In this document: positions 8,307 through 17,066 of the stretch, in pieces | How positions within the stretch are numbered: the first letter of the stretch is position 1 | Layout: every line of letters begins with the position of its first letter | NCBI RefSeq assembly: GCF_017573505.1 | Contig: NZ_JAGEOJ010000034.1 | Span: 24,601 to 88,600 of the forward strand | Direction: 5' to 3' | From: Actinomadura barringtoniae | GTDB taxonomy: Bacteria; Actinomycetota; Actinomycetes; Streptosporangiales; Streptosporangiaceae | DNA length: 64,000 bases | Translations under genes and position numbers: made by a program | Notes under the pieces: generated by a model | What the model was told of the DNA's origin: nothing | Seen by the model: the letters and a program-made list of their open reading frames with translations, nothing else | Databases searched by the model: none

Positions 8307-9052
8307 GGCTGTTCTACACACCAATCGCGGATGAAAGTGGCTGGGCCACCGTACATTGTGATCCATACCCCCAGGTGCTTCGACCAAAGCGCCCCGCTGT
8401 CTGTGCCCTTGCCCGGTCTGTCAGGTACGGGTCCCCGTTCTGTCAGAGCACGGAGGGTACCGGAGCGGCCGGGCGGGCCCCTGGGGAGCGCTCCCGCGGC
8501 GTCCGAGCAGGGACGGTCCGCCTCCTGTCAGGGGTTTTCAAAACGTGACTCCTGGCTTCCAGATCGCGCGACTCGCCGTGACAAGCCTCCTACCTGCGGG
8601 ACTAGGGAGATTTAGCGCGACTCAGTGGAATAGAGGGCAACGTGAGGTTTCGCTCTCTGTAAAGTTACCTCTTGACGTTGGTGCGACGCCGATGCACTTT
8701 TTTTACATGTGCCGACGCGTACGGCCGTACCTCTGCAAGAGGTTTCACAGCAGAACACCGGGAGAGGCGCATGCGGTTCACGCTCTTGACCCCGGTGCGC
8801 CGTGCGCGCGGGTCGGGTGCGCACGCCCGGCCGCCGGTTGACCGACCGTCCGGAGGTGGCCGGGGCCCGTTGTGCTGCCGGCCCGGTTTACCCGGCGCCG
8901 CTTTCGGCGCCGCGGCGGCCGAACGCCGACGCTTTGACGGCGGCTGAACGCGGCGAACACGAGCAAGATCAATATTTGACGTCATACCGTTCCGAAATGG
9001 AATGATCTTGCAGTTGCTGGCACCGATACAAGGCATGTCGAGGAGGAGAGCC
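8307..9052. other. Long intergenic region between guaB1 and the AsnC-type regulator
   Basis: About 745 bp with no gene I can defend. It must hold the divergent promoters. A 58-codon plus-strand frame (8771-8947) follows a GGGAG but is Arg/Gly-rich and looks like chance coding in GC-rich DNA. A perfect hairpin CGGCGCCG-CTTT-CGGCGCCG lies at 8893-8912. A TTGACG hexamer at 8672 has no convincing -10 partner. The stretch 8940-9010 is noticeably AT-richer than its surroundings and probably contains the promoter of the regulator. Confidence 0.5.
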
Positions 9053-9964
9053 GTGCTGGATGCGGTCGACGCCGTGCTCGTCCGCGAGCTCCAGCGGGAT
9101 GGCAGGGCGACGTTCCAGGCGCTCGCCGATCGCGTCGGGCTGTCGCGCACCGCGGTGCGGGCGCGCGTGCAGAATCTCCTCGAGACCGAGGTCGTCCGCG
9201 TGGTCGGCATCGTCCACGCCAGGGTGGTCGGCGCGGAGGCGATCGGCCACGTCGCGATCACCGTGGAGGGCTCGGCGCGGGAGGTCGCCGCCGCCGTGGC
9301 CGAACGCCCGGCCGTCAGCTTCACCGCGCTGACGGCGGGACCGCACGACCTGGTCGCGCAGGTGCGCACGCGAGACGACGCCGCGCTCGCCGCGGAGGTC
9401 GATCACATGCGGGCGGTACCCGGCGTGCGGTCGGCGGAGGTGTTCCGGTCGGTCGCGACGGTCCGCGACACCCACGCGGTGGTCCGCGAGCTGGGCGACA
9501 TCACGCTCGACGACATCGACTGGCGCCTGCTGCAGGAGCTGCAGCGCGACGGTCGCGCCCCCTACACCCGGCTGGCCCACATCATCGGCCTGTCCCAGGC
9601 CGCGACCCGCGCCCGCGTGGTGCGGTTGATGCGTTCCGGCGTCATCCAGGTCACCGGCCTGGCCGACCCGCTCGCGCTCGGCGCCTCCGAGCTGGGCGGC
9701 TTCGGGCTCGTCGTGACCGGCGGGCTGCGCCGGGCCGCCGAGGCCGTGGCCGAGCAGGACGGCGTGCGCTACCTGGCGACCGGCTTCGGGCGCTATGACA
9801 TCGTCGGGCTCGCCGAGGCCGCCTCCCGCGCGGAGCTGGTCGCGGTGCTCGACGCGGTGCGCGCCGTGCCGGGCGTGACGGTACGGGAGTCCTGGCACCA
9901 CCTCGACGTGGTCAAGGAGTCCTACGCGGTCGAGCTGCCCGAGAAGCCGCTGAACGGTTCGTGA
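9053..9964 (+). CDS. Lrp/AsnC-family transcriptional regulator with two tandem modules
   Basis: 303 residues from a GTG with AGGAGG 6 bases upstream; the frame is open further 5' but lacks a ribosome site. Two AsnC-type winged HTH domains are present: LVRELQRDGRATFQALADRV with SRTAVRARVQNL, and LLQELQRDGRAPYTRLAHII with SQAATRARVVRLM. Each is followed by a RAM-like ligand-binding domain. Normal Lrp proteins have one module of about 150 residues, so this is a head-to-tail duplication, a form common in actinomycetes. Members bind amino acids or related metabolites. No obvious target lies adjacent; the downstream gene is convergent. Confidence 0.9.
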   Translation: MLDAVDAVLVRELQRDGRATFQALADRVGLSRTAVRARVQNLLETEVVRVVGIVHARVVGAEAIGHVAITVEGSAREVAAAVAERPAVSFTALTAGPHDLVAQVRTRDDAALAAEVDHMRAVPGVRSAEVFRSVATVRDTHAVVRELGDITLDDIDWRLLQELQRDGRAPYTRLAHIIGLSQAATRARVVRLMRSGVIQVTGLADPLALGASELGGFGLVVTGGLRRAAEAVAEQDGVRYLATGFGRYDIVGLAEAASRAELVAVLDAVRAVPGVTVRESWHHLDVVKESYAVELPEKPLNGS

Positions 9965-9972
9965 TCCGTTCT

Positions 9973-9998
9973 TCCCCGGGGCCGCACGGCCCCGGGGA
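9973..9998 (+). terminator. Hairpin downstream of the AsnC-type regulator
   Basis: A near-perfect inverted repeat TCCCCGGGGCCG / CGGCCCCGGGGA begins 9 bases after the regulator's stop codon. It lacks a T-run, as is common in high-GC actinomycetes, and sits between convergent genes, so it could stop transcription from both sides. Confidence 0.6.
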
Positions 9999-10075
9999 GG
10001 CGGGCCGTTCTGACGGCCGGGCCGTTCGGTGACCGGGCCGTTCGGGTGATGAGGTCGTTCGGTGGCGCCCTGCGG

Positions 10076-11683
10076 TCAGTCCCGGCTGAGCGCCACCTCT
10101 TCGAGGTCGAGCTCGTTCATCACGCGGTCGAGCACCGCGTCGTCGATGCGGCGTTCGTCGCGCATCTGCACGAAGACGCGGCGTTCGGCCTCGAGCATCT
10201 CCCGGCGCAGCCGCCGGTAGGTCGCGGTCGGCACCTCCTCGCCCTCGGGCCCGGTGCCGCCGCCGAGCCGCTCCCACGCTTTCAGCTGCCGGTATTCGGC
10301 GAGCTGCCGGAGCCGTTCCACCACGGTCTCGTCCAGCGGATCGGGATCGTCCGCGGTCAGCTCCTCCAGCCGCTCGAGCGCGGCGCGGGCGGCGGCGTGC
10401 TGCGCGCCCGCCTCGGCGACCGCGTCGGTGTAGCGCTCGCGTTCGCCGCTGCCGATGCCGAGCAGCCGGATCAGCGTCGGGAACGTCAGCCCCTGCACCA
10501 GCAGCGTCGCCAGCACGGTGGTGAACGTCAGGAACAGCACCAGGTCGCGACCGGGGAACGCCTCGCCGGAGCTGGTGAGGATCGGGATCGCGAACGCGGC
10601 GGCCAGCGACACCACCCCGCGCATCCCGGCCCACGACAGCACCACCGCGCCGCGCCACCCGGTCCACTTCTCGTCGCCGCGGATCCTGGCCGACAGCCAG
10701 CGCGGCACGAAGGCGGCCGGGAACACCCACACGAACCGGACCGCGACCGTGATCGCGAAGACCGCCGCCGCCCACCACGCCAGCGACGCCCAGCTGTAGT
10801 GGGACAGCCCGTCCACCACCGCCGGGAGCTGGAGGCCGATGAGCAGGAAGACCACCGACTCCAGGATGAAGATCATGATCTTCCAGAACGAGTGCCCGAT
10901 CAGCCGGGTGACCGCGGCCGAGTCGGTGAACCGCTGGCCGAGGTACAGGCCGCTCACGACCACCGCGATGACGCCCGAGGCGTGCACGGCCTCGGCGATC
11001 AGGTAGGCGGCGAACGGCGCGAGCAGCGCGATCGAGTTCTCCACCAGCGGGTCGCGGATCCGGTTGCGCAGCCAGTGCAGCGGCGGCCCGAGCAGAAGCC
11101 CGACCGCGACGCCCGCGATCGCCGCGAACAGGAACCGCCCGACGCCGTCCAGCAGCGTGAAACCGCCGCCGATCGCGGCCGCCACCGCCACCCGGAAGGC
11201 CGTCAGCGCGGTCGCGTCGTTGAACAGGCTCTCGCCGAGCAGGATCGTCACCAGCCGGCGCGGGATGCCGAGCCGCTGCGCGACGCTCACCGCCGCGACC
11301 GCGTCCGGCGGCGCCACGATCGCGCCGAGCACGAACGCCGCCGCCAGCGGCAGGTCGGGGATGAGCAGGTGGGCCGCGTAGCCGACCGCGAGGGTGGTGA
11401 ACAGCACCAGCCCGACCGACAGCAGCGCGATCGGCCGGGCGTTCTCGCGCATGTTGTAGTACGAGCTCTGCCACGCCGCCGAGAACAGCAGCGGCGGCAC
11501 GAACACGTACAGCACGAACTCGGGGTCGAGCTCGAAGTCCGGTACGCCCGGCACCGCCGTCACCAGCAGCCCCGCGATGACGAGCATCAGCGGGGCCGAC
11601 AACCCGAGCCGCCGCGACACCGCGGCCACCGCCACCGCGGCGACCGGGATCGTCAGGAGCCAGAGTGCGTCTGTCGCGTCCAC
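10076..11683 (-). CDS. CPA1-family Na+(K+)/H+ antiporter
   Basis: 535 residues, about 12 transmembrane helices followed by a charged, helical C-terminal cytosolic tail of about 130 residues. Family landmarks are VFVPPLLFSAAWQ, the ion-binding helix AIVAPPDAVAAVSVAQRLG with adjacent Asp, LLGESLFNDATAL, and WAGMRGVVSLAAA. These place it with NhaP/Nhe-like exchangers that expel Na+ or K+ against protons at the membrane. Start is a GTG at 11683. A second, clearly related antiporter lies at 24920-26512 on the other strand; the two differ in sequence and context and are not a tandem duplicate. Confidence 0.93.
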   Translation of the reverse strand: MDATDALWLLTIPVAAVAVAAVSRRLGLSAPLMLVIAGLLVTAVPGVPDFELDPEFVLYVFVPPLLFSAAWQSSYYNMRENARPIALLSVGLVLFTTLAVGYAAHLLIPDLPLAAAFVLGAIVAPPDAVAAVSVAQRLGIPRRLVTILLGESLFNDATALTAFRVAVAAAIGGGFTLLDGVGRFLFAAIAGVAVGLLLGPPLHWLRNRIRDPLVENSIALLAPFAAYLIAEAVHASGVIAVVVSGLYLGQRFTDSAAVTRLIGHSFWKIMIFILESVVFLLIGLQLPAVVDGLSHYSWASLAWWAAAVFAITVAVRFVWVFPAAFVPRWLSARIRGDEKWTGWRGAVVLSWAGMRGVVSLAAAFAIPILTSSGEAFPGRDLVLFLTFTTVLATLLVQGLTFPTLIRLLGIGSGERERYTDAVAEAGAQHAAARAALERLEELTADDPDPLDETVVERLRQLAEYRQLKAWERLGGGTGPEGEEVPTATYRRLRREMLEAERRVFVQMRDERRIDDAVLDRVMNELDLEEVALSRD

Positions 11684-11761
11684 GTCCAGATCATGGCACG
11701 GGCCGACCGGGCGGCAGCGCAGGCGGCGCGGCCGGATCAGCCGCCGCCGGCGCGGGCCGGA

Positions 11762-13135
11762 TCAGCCGCCTCGCCACCACCGCGCGATGGACCGGGCGAG
11801 GCGGCGCGGGGCCGTGGGCGGGGCGACGGCCTCGGCGGATAGGTCGTCGCCCCGCTCGGGCGCCGGGCCGGCCGCGGTGTGGGCGGCGGGCACCGGCGGT
11901 TGAGGGTTGGTCTGGTTCGGAACGGCCCGGTGGGGGCTCGCGGGGGGAAAGCGCACGGGCAGTGCTTCCAGCGCCCGGTGGAACGGGCCTGGCCGCCAGG
12001 TCAAGTCGGTGGCGGGCACGGCGAGATCCAGTTCGGGCAGCCGGTCGAGGATCTTCTCGATGGCGACCGAGGCGATGAGCCGGGCCGGGCCCTTGGCCGG
12101 GCAGGTGTGCGGGCCCGCGCTCCAGGCCAGGTGGGCGCGGTTGCCGGCGCGGGCGCCCGCCGCCCTGGACGGGTCGGTGTTGGCGGCGGCGAAGCTGATG
12201 ACCACCGGTTCGTCGGCGGGCAGCCGCACCCCGGCGAAGTCGACGTCCTCGCGGGGATAGGTCACCGCGTAGTTGGCCATCGGCGGATCCGACCAGAGGA
12301 TCTCGTCGAGCGCGTCCTCGACCGGCAGGCTGCCGCCCGACAGGTCGCCGGCGAACCGGGCGTCCGACAGCAACAGCCGGATCCCGTTGGTGATGAGGTT
12401 CTGCTCCGGCTCGGTCCCGGCGCCCATGAGCACGACCAGCTGGTGCGCCATCTCCTCATCGGTCAGCGCCGCCGGATGGGCCATCATCCACGACGTCACG
12501 TCGGGGCCGGGCTCGCGGCGCTTCAGCGCGACCAGATCCAGCACGGCCTGGTTGAGAACGGTGTTGGCGTGCTCGGCGTCCAGCCCGTCGAAGATCCCGC
12601 TCATGCCGAACACGAACCGGTCGCCGAGCTCGGCCGGGCAGCCGAACATCTCGTTGAACACCATCAGCGGCAGCACCCGCGCGTACTGCTTCACCAGGTC
12701 GGCCTCGCCCTCGCCGGCGAAGCCGTCGATGAGCTCGTCGGCCCGCCGCTCCACGAGTTCGCGCAGGGTCTCCGAGTCGAACCGCGGCAGGCAGCCGGTC
12801 ACCACACCGCGCAGCCGAGCGTGGACGGCGCCATCGGTGAACAGGCAGTTCGGCCGGTACCCCATCATCGGCAGCACCGGGCAGTCCGCCGGGACCTTCC
12901 CCTCCCACCGGCGTGGATCCTTGGGGAAGGTGCCCGGATCGCGGAGCACCTCGAGCGCGGCGTCGTAGCCGACGATCAGGGTCGCGGGAACGCCGGGAGC
13001 CAGCTCCACCGGCGCGGCGGGCCCTCGCTCGCGCAGCTCGTCGTAGATACGTTCGGGCGCGGCGGCGAACTCGGGGCCGTACATCGGCGCGCGGGCGTGG
13101 GCCGGGCAGGCGGACAGGGGATCGGAGGTGGTCAC
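11762..13135 (-). CDS. cvnE: Conservon-linked cytochrome P450 (CYP157-like) lacking the ExxR arginine
   Basis: 457 residues. The haem-binding loop reads WSAGPHTCPAKGPARLIA with the Cys thiolate near residue 345, Trp replacing the usual Phe. The I-helix reads VVLMGAGTEPEQNL, without the AGxDT acid/threonine pair that activates oxygen. The K-helix reads DEILWSDPP, giving ExxW where nearly every P450 has ExxR. CYP157 proteins found in Streptomyces conservons share loss of ExxR. The C-terminal 60 residues form a Pro/Ala/Arg extension. The GTG start overlaps the GTPase stop by 4 bp. It may be a sensory or scaffold haem protein rather than an oxygenase (inference). Confidence 0.88.
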   Translation of the reverse strand: MTTSDPLSACPAHARAPMYGPEFAAAPERIYDELRERGPAAPVELAPGVPATLIVGYDAALEVLRDPGTFPKDPRRWEGKVPADCPVLPMMGYRPNCLFTDGAVHARLRGVVTGCLPRFDSETLRELVERRADELIDGFAGEGEADLVKQYARVLPLMVFNEMFGCPAELGDRFVFGMSGIFDGLDAEHANTVLNQAVLDLVALKRREPGPDVTSWMMAHPAALTDEEMAHQLVVLMGAGTEPEQNLITNGIRLLLSDARFAGDLSGGSLPVEDALDEILWSDPPMANYAVTYPREDVDFAGVRLPADEPVVISFAAANTDPSRAAGARAGNRAHLAWSAGPHTCPAKGPARLIASVAIEKILDRLPELDLAVPATDLTWRPGPFHRALEALPVRFPPASPHRAVPNQTNPQPPVPAAHTAAGPAPERGDDLSAEAVAPPTAPRRLARSIARWWRGG

Positions 13136-13758
13136 GCTGACTCCTGGTCGAGGGAGATGAGGTGGTCGACGAGGGCGATGAGCGCCCGCGTGGACGAGGC
13201 CTGGTCGCGGGCGTCGCAGGTGACCAGCGGCGTCTCGGGCAGCAGGTCCAGCGCCTCGCGGACCTCTTGGTCGGGGAAGGCCGGGGCCGTCTCGAACCGG
13301 TTGACCGCGACCGCGTAGGGGAGGCCGTGGCGTTCCAGCAGGTCCATCACCTCGAACGACTGCTTCAGGCGCGCGGTGTCGACCAGCACCAGGGCGCCGA
13401 GCGCGCCGCGGGCCAGGTCGTGCCAGAGCCGCTCGAACCGGCTCTGGCCCGGCGTGCCGAACAGGTACAGCACCAGCCGGTCGCTGAGCGTCAGGCGCCC
13501 GAAGTCCATGGCCACGGTGGTGGTGGTCTTGTCCGGCACCCCGGCCAGGTCGTCCACCACGGCGCCGGCCTGCGTCATCAGCTCCTCGGTGCGCAGCGGC
13601 CTGATCTCCGAGAGCGTGCCGACGAACGTGGTCTTGCCGACCGCGAAGTGCCCGACGACCAGCAGCTTGACCGCGGTCCGCACGGTCTCGGGCAGGTAGG
13701 CCGGCGGCGCCGTCTCGGGCGCGGTCTCGGCCGCGTCAAAGGCGGGCGCGGAGTCCAT
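13132..13758 (-). CDS. cvnD: Conservon Ras-like GTP/ATP-binding protein CvnD
   Basis: 208 residues. A P-loop GHFAVGKTTFVG follows the first strand (VKLLVVG), then DKTTTTVAMDFGRL as the switch region, LYLFGTPGQSRFERLW as a G3-like motif, and AVNRFE in place of NKxD. This is the MglA/Ras-like small GTPase of actinobacterial conservons, which associates at the membrane with CvnA-C in a G-protein-like complex. The gene overlaps the DUF742 gene by 23 bp upstream and the P450 by 4 bp downstream, so all five are surely one transcript. Confidence 0.94.
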   Translation of the reverse strand: MDSAPAFDAAETAPETAPPAYLPETVRTAVKLLVVGHFAVGKTTFVGTLSEIRPLRTEELMTQAGAVVDDLAGVPDKTTTTVAMDFGRLTLSDRLVLYLFGTPGQSRFERLWHDLARGALGALVLVDTARLKQSFEVMDLLERHGLPYAVAVNRFETAPAFPDQEVREALDLLPETPLVTCDARDQASSTRALIALVDHLISLDQESA

Positions 13759-14086
13759 CGAGCACCTCCTGCAGGAGCTGGAGCCGTGGTTGCTGCGTGG
13801 CGGGCGCGGCGCGGGTGGTGACGTGGCCGGCGTCCATGAGGTCCGACAGCAGCACGCGGGTCACGCCGACGGGCAGCCGCAGATGCCCGGCGATCTCCAC
13901 GACCGACAGCGCGCCGCCCTGGCACAGCCGGACGATGCGGCGCTGCTCGGGCCCGAGCCCGGCCTGCCGGTCGCCGACGGCGATGACGAGCGTCACCAGG
14001 TCGAACACGTTGCGGCTCGGATGCGCGCGACCGCCGGTGACCACGTGCGGGCGGACGAGCGCACGCTCGCCGCGCGGCCGGTTCAT
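13736..14086 (-). CDS. cvnC: Conservon DUF742 protein CvnC
   Basis: 116 residues from the ATG at 14086, starting MNRPRGERALVRPHVVTGGR. The DUF742 fold is a winged-helix-like module: VRLCQGGALSVVEIAGHLRLPVG is typical, and the tail is LQEVLDGLRARL. The protein is small and soluble and acts with the roadblock protein and GTPase in conservons. The start overlaps the roadblock stop (ATGA), and the reading frame runs 23 bp into cvnD. Confidence 0.92.
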   Translation of the reverse strand: MNRPRGERALVRPHVVTGGRAHPSRNVFDLVTLVIAVGDRQAGLGPEQRRIVRLCQGGALSVVEIAGHLRLPVGVTRVLLSDLMDAGHVTTRAAPATQQPRLQLLQEVLDGLRARL

Positions 14087-14526
14087 GCCGCCGGGCCCGC
14101 GCCGGGAGCGTGCCTCGGCGGGCTCGTCAGCTCCTTGCCGAGCCGCTGAACGAGCTCCTGCAGCCGGTAGGAGACCGCCTCCATATCGACGTGCTGCGTC
14201 GCCGAGACGGCCAGGTAGGCGCCCGGACCGGCGGCGACGAGGAACACATAGCCGTCGTCGAACTCGCTGACGGTCTGCCGCCAGCCCGCGCCGGGGTCGC
14301 CGCCGCAGAACTCGGCGGTGGCGCGGGCGAGCGACTGCAGCCCGGACATGCCGGCCGCCTGCCGTTCGGCCTCGTCGAACCCGATCCGTTGTGAGTGCGC
14401 CATCAGCAGGCCGTCGGCTGACAGCAGGATCGCCTGCCGCGTCTCGGGCATCCGCAGGGCGTCGTCGAGCATCCACCCGAGCCTGTTGCCCGTCGCCAGG
14501 GCCGTCTGGTCCATCGAGTCGGTCAT
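14083..14526 (-). CDS. cvnB: Conservon roadblock/LC7 protein CvnB
   Basis: 147 residues from the ATG at 14526. It contains the roadblock/LC7 fold: GWMLDDALRMPETRQAILLSADGLL, GMSGLQSLARATAEFCGG and GYVFLVAAGPGAYLAVSATQ. In other bacteria such proteins (MglB) act as GTPase-activating partners of Ras-like GTPases, and here the partner would be CvnD. Both ends overlap neighbours by ATGA, the tightest possible coupling, in the order cvnA-cvnB-cvnC-cvnD-P450. Confidence 0.94.
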   Translation of the reverse strand: MTDSMDQTALATGNRLGWMLDDALRMPETRQAILLSADGLLMAHSQRIGFDEAERQAAGMSGLQSLARATAEFCGGDPGAGWRQTVSEFDDGYVFLVAAGPGAYLAVSATQHVDMEAVSYRLQELVQRLGKELTSPPRHAPGAGPAA

Positions 14527-15881
14527 GGCCGCGGGTCCTTCCCCTCGTCGTCGGGCGTCGCGGCGGCACGGCCGGAGCGCGTGCCGCGCTGCCAGGCCCC
14601 CAGGCCCGCCGCGGTCGCCCGCGCCCGGCCGGGCTGCGGCTCCGCGGTCTCGCCGCCGGATGTGCTCTCGCCGGACGCCTCGGACGCCTCGGACGGCTCC
14701 GCCGCGGGAGGTCCGGCGGCCGGCAGGCGCCGCCGTTTCGGCAGCCCGCCCGCCGTCGTGACCACGGGCCCCGGCTCGGGCACGGACACGGGAGCGGCCA
14801 TGGGGACCGGGACCTGAGCGCGGGCCTGGGCGGGGGCCTGAGCAGGGGCCGAGAGCGGGGCCGCCGGGCGTTCGCCGGGAACGTCGGCGAGGAGCGCGTT
14901 CGGTACGAAGACGACCGCGCGCACGCCGCCGTAGGGCGACCTGCTGTCGACCGACACCGTGAACCCGTACCGGGCCGCGAGCACCCCGGCCACCGCGAAC
15001 CCGACCTGCGGCGGGTCGCCGAGCCGGTGCACGTCGGCCGACCGGGCGCCCGACAGCAGCCGGGCCGCGTGCTGGAGCTCCTCCACGTCCATCGCCACGC
15101 CCGCGTCGTCGATCACGATGGCGACGCCGTTGTGCGTCGCCTGCACGTTGACCTCGACCGAGGTGTCGGGCTGGGAATGGCGCGCGGCGTTGTCGAGCAG
15201 CTCGGCGACGGCGAGCACGACCGGCTCCACCACCCGCCCCGCGACCGCGGCGTTCACCGGCGAGCTGACGCGGATCCGCAGGTAGTCGCGGATCCGCGAG
15301 GTCGCGCCGCGCACGACGTCGCTGAAGGAGGACGCCGAACGCTGCTGGCCGGGCCACGATCCGCACAGCACCGCGGTCGCCTGCGCGCGGCGGCCGAGCT
15401 GGGCGTTCATGTGGTCGAGCTGGAGCAGACCGGCGAGCACGTCGGGGTCGTCGTGGCGCTCCTGCATCGCCGACAGGGCCAGCTGCTGCTCGCCCGCCAG
15501 GCTCTGCACCGCGCGCATCATGGCGCGCATCGTGGCCTTGGCCGAACGGTCGGAGTGGGTCCGGACCCGTTCGGCCGTGGCGGCGACGAGCTCCAGCATC
15601 GCCTCGATGTTCTTTTCGTAGGCGGGGCCGAGCGCGCGCGGGTCGTGCCTGGGGCCGGACACGGTGACGGCCGGGTTGTGCAGGGATTCCAGCAGCTCGG
15701 GCAGGCGGACCGAGACAAGGTGCCCGATCTCCCGGTCGCGGATGTCCAGGCCGTTGCGCAGCGCCGCGTTCTGGGCCAGCAGGCGGCTGCGGACCTGCCG
15801 TTCCCGGGTCAGCAGCAACGCGAACGCCGCGATGGCGCCGATCGAGCAGACGGCGGCCAGCACCAAGAGGAATTGCTCCAT
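14523..15881 (-). CDS. cvnA: Conservon sensor-like histidine kinase CvnA
   Basis: 452 residues. A single N-terminal transmembrane helix (FLLVLAAVCSIGAIAAFALL) is followed by a helical dimerisation region and a GHKL ATPase with N-box VAELLDNAARHS and a D-box IVIDDAGVAM. There is no classical phospho-accepting HDxxG box, which fits CvnA proteins; they seem to bind ATP without a response-regulator partner. A low-complexity Ala/Pro/Gln/Val tail of about 100 residues follows the ATPase. It is the first gene of the conservon. The methyltransferase gene ends 60 bp before it on the same strand, so read-through is possible. Confidence 0.93.
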   Translation of the reverse strand: MEQFLLVLAAVCSIGAIAAFALLLTRERQVRSRLLAQNAALRNGLDIRDREIGHLVSVRLPELLESLHNPAVTVSGPRHDPRALGPAYEKNIEAMLELVAATAERVRTHSDRSAKATMRAMMRAVQSLAGEQQLALSAMQERHDDPDVLAGLLQLDHMNAQLGRRAQATAVLCGSWPGQQRSASSFSDVVRGATSRIRDYLRIRVSSPVNAAVAGRVVEPVVLAVAELLDNAARHSQPDTSVEVNVQATHNGVAIVIDDAGVAMDVEELQHAARLLSGARSADVHRLGDPPQVGFAVAGVLAARYGFTVSVDSRSPYGGVRAVVFVPNALLADVPGERPAAPLSAPAQAPAQARAQVPVPMAAPVSVPEPGPVVTTAGGLPKRRRLPAAGPPAAEPSEASEASGESTSGGETAEPQPGRARATAAGLGAWQRGTRSGRAAATPDDEGKDPRP

Positions 15882-15941
15882 CAGATCCTCGTGAACTACG
15901 GGGTGGGGTCGGGGGAGGGGGAGGCGGGAGCGGGCCGGGAT

Positions 15942-16751
15942 TCAGGGGCTGCGCGCGATGCCTCGGAGCATCAGGACGGAGGCGGCGTCGTGGCCGAGGG
16001 GACGCACGCCTCCCTCCTGAAGCTCCAGGCCGTCGAAGAATCCGCTGATCGCGGCGTGCGAGCGGAACCAGCCCGAGCCGAGCCGCTCCACCAGCAGGTC
16101 CTCCAGCTCGTGCGCGAGATCGGCGTAGGGCTCCCCGGGACGCGGAGCGTGGAAGTGGCTGATCGCGATCATGGAGCCGCGCGGCACGAGCTCCAGGTAC
16201 TCCCTGACCACGCCGGCCGGGTCGTCGGCGCAGGTGATGTGGTGGAGAACGGCGGTGAGCAGGATCCCGACCGGGCGTGCCGGGTCGAGCACGCCCTTCG
16301 CCGCGCTCTCGCGCAGCACCGCCCGCGGGTCGCGCAGGTCGGCGCGCACCATGGCGGTGAGGGCGCCGTCGGCGAGGAACACATGGCCGTGCGCGATGAC
16401 GGCGGGGTCCTGGTCGACGTAGGCCACGGTGGCCTCGGGAGCCCCGGCCCGGACGGCCGAACGGATGTTCTCTGCGTTGGGGAGGCCGCAGCCGAGGTCC
16501 AGGAACTGCGTGATGCCCCGCTCGGCCATCCGCCGCGCGGCCTGCGCCGCGAACACCCGGTTGTCACGGAAGATCCGCGGCAGCTGCGGGACGTGCTCGA
16601 TCGCGGCCCCGGCCAGGGCGCGTTCGACGGCGTAGTTGTCCTTGCCTCCGAGCATCGCGTCGTAGAAGCGAGCCACCGCGGGCCTGGCGCTCGTGATGCG
16701 GGGCGTGGCTCCGCGGCGCGCGGAGGTGGGCAAGTGCGGGATATCGGTCAT
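15942..16751 (-). CDS. SAM-dependent methyltransferase, DUF574/Methyltransf_19 family
   Basis: 269 residues. Actinomycete-specific family with the N-terminal signature ARFYDAMLGGKDNYAVER and a Rossmann motif I, QFLDLGCGLPNAENIRS, followed by VAYVDQDPAVIAHG. Genomes of this group encode many copies whose substrates are unknown. The ATG at 16751 was chosen. A TTG 9 bases further upstream, after GAGGAAA, is a possible alternative start. The gene lies upstream of cvnA on the same strand with 60 bp between. Upstream it diverges from an AraC-type regulator. Confidence 0.9.
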   Translation of the reverse strand: MTDIPHLPTSARRGATPRITSARPAVARFYDAMLGGKDNYAVERALAGAAIEHVPQLPRIFRDNRVFAAQAARRMAERGITQFLDLGCGLPNAENIRSAVRAGAPEATVAYVDQDPAVIAHGHVFLADGALTAMVRADLRDPRAVLRESAAKGVLDPARPVGILLTAVLHHITCADDPAGVVREYLELVPRGSMIAISHFHAPRPGEPYADLAHELEDLLVERLGSGWFRSHAAISGFFDGLELQEGGVRPLGHDAASVLMLRGIARSP

Positions 16752-17066
16752 CGTGGTCAACGGGTGTTTCCTCGGAGCCGGAGGCACATCTCGTGGGGTC
16801 GGGGATGGAACGTCGGTTCCGAGACGATAAGCCGCATCACGCGGCGTCGCTTGCCCGTGCGCGCAGAGAAGTTGCGCCCGCGCGCACCGGCCATGATCAG
16901 CAAGAACGTGAAACTTCGTCACACCCTGTCCCGATCTGATTGCGATCTGATGGATTCGCGATGTTCCGGGTGCGAGATCGGTTTACGCTGCGCCCGAGGC
17001 GTCGCGTACGAGCGTGACGAGCCGGTGCCGTGCCGTGGTTCCGGCGGCCCGGGCGGAGGATGAGCG
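16752..17066. other. Divergent promoter region, methyltransferase / AraC regulator
   Basis: 315 bp with no gene. A short direct repeat (CGATCTGAT, twice, 16931-16950) lies in the half nearer the AraC gene and could be a regulator half-site pair. The stretch is less GC-rich than its neighbours around 16890-16990, as expected for promoters. Confidence 0.4.

Noticed and set aside
8672..8707. Promoter TTGACG with a T-rich -10
   Set aside because: Spacing to any AT-rich hexamer is over 20 bases, outside the sigma-70 range.
8771..8947. Small plus-strand ORF MRFTLLTPVRRARGSG
   Set aside because: Has a weak GGGAG upstream, but composition is that of chance GC-rich frames and there is no similarity that I know; left inside the intergenic entry.
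14391..17063. 890-residue plus-strand open frame
   Set aside because: It is opposite to the conservon genes, rich in Arg/Gly/His/Gln and without motifs; a GC-skew shadow of cvnA, cvnB and the methyltransferase.
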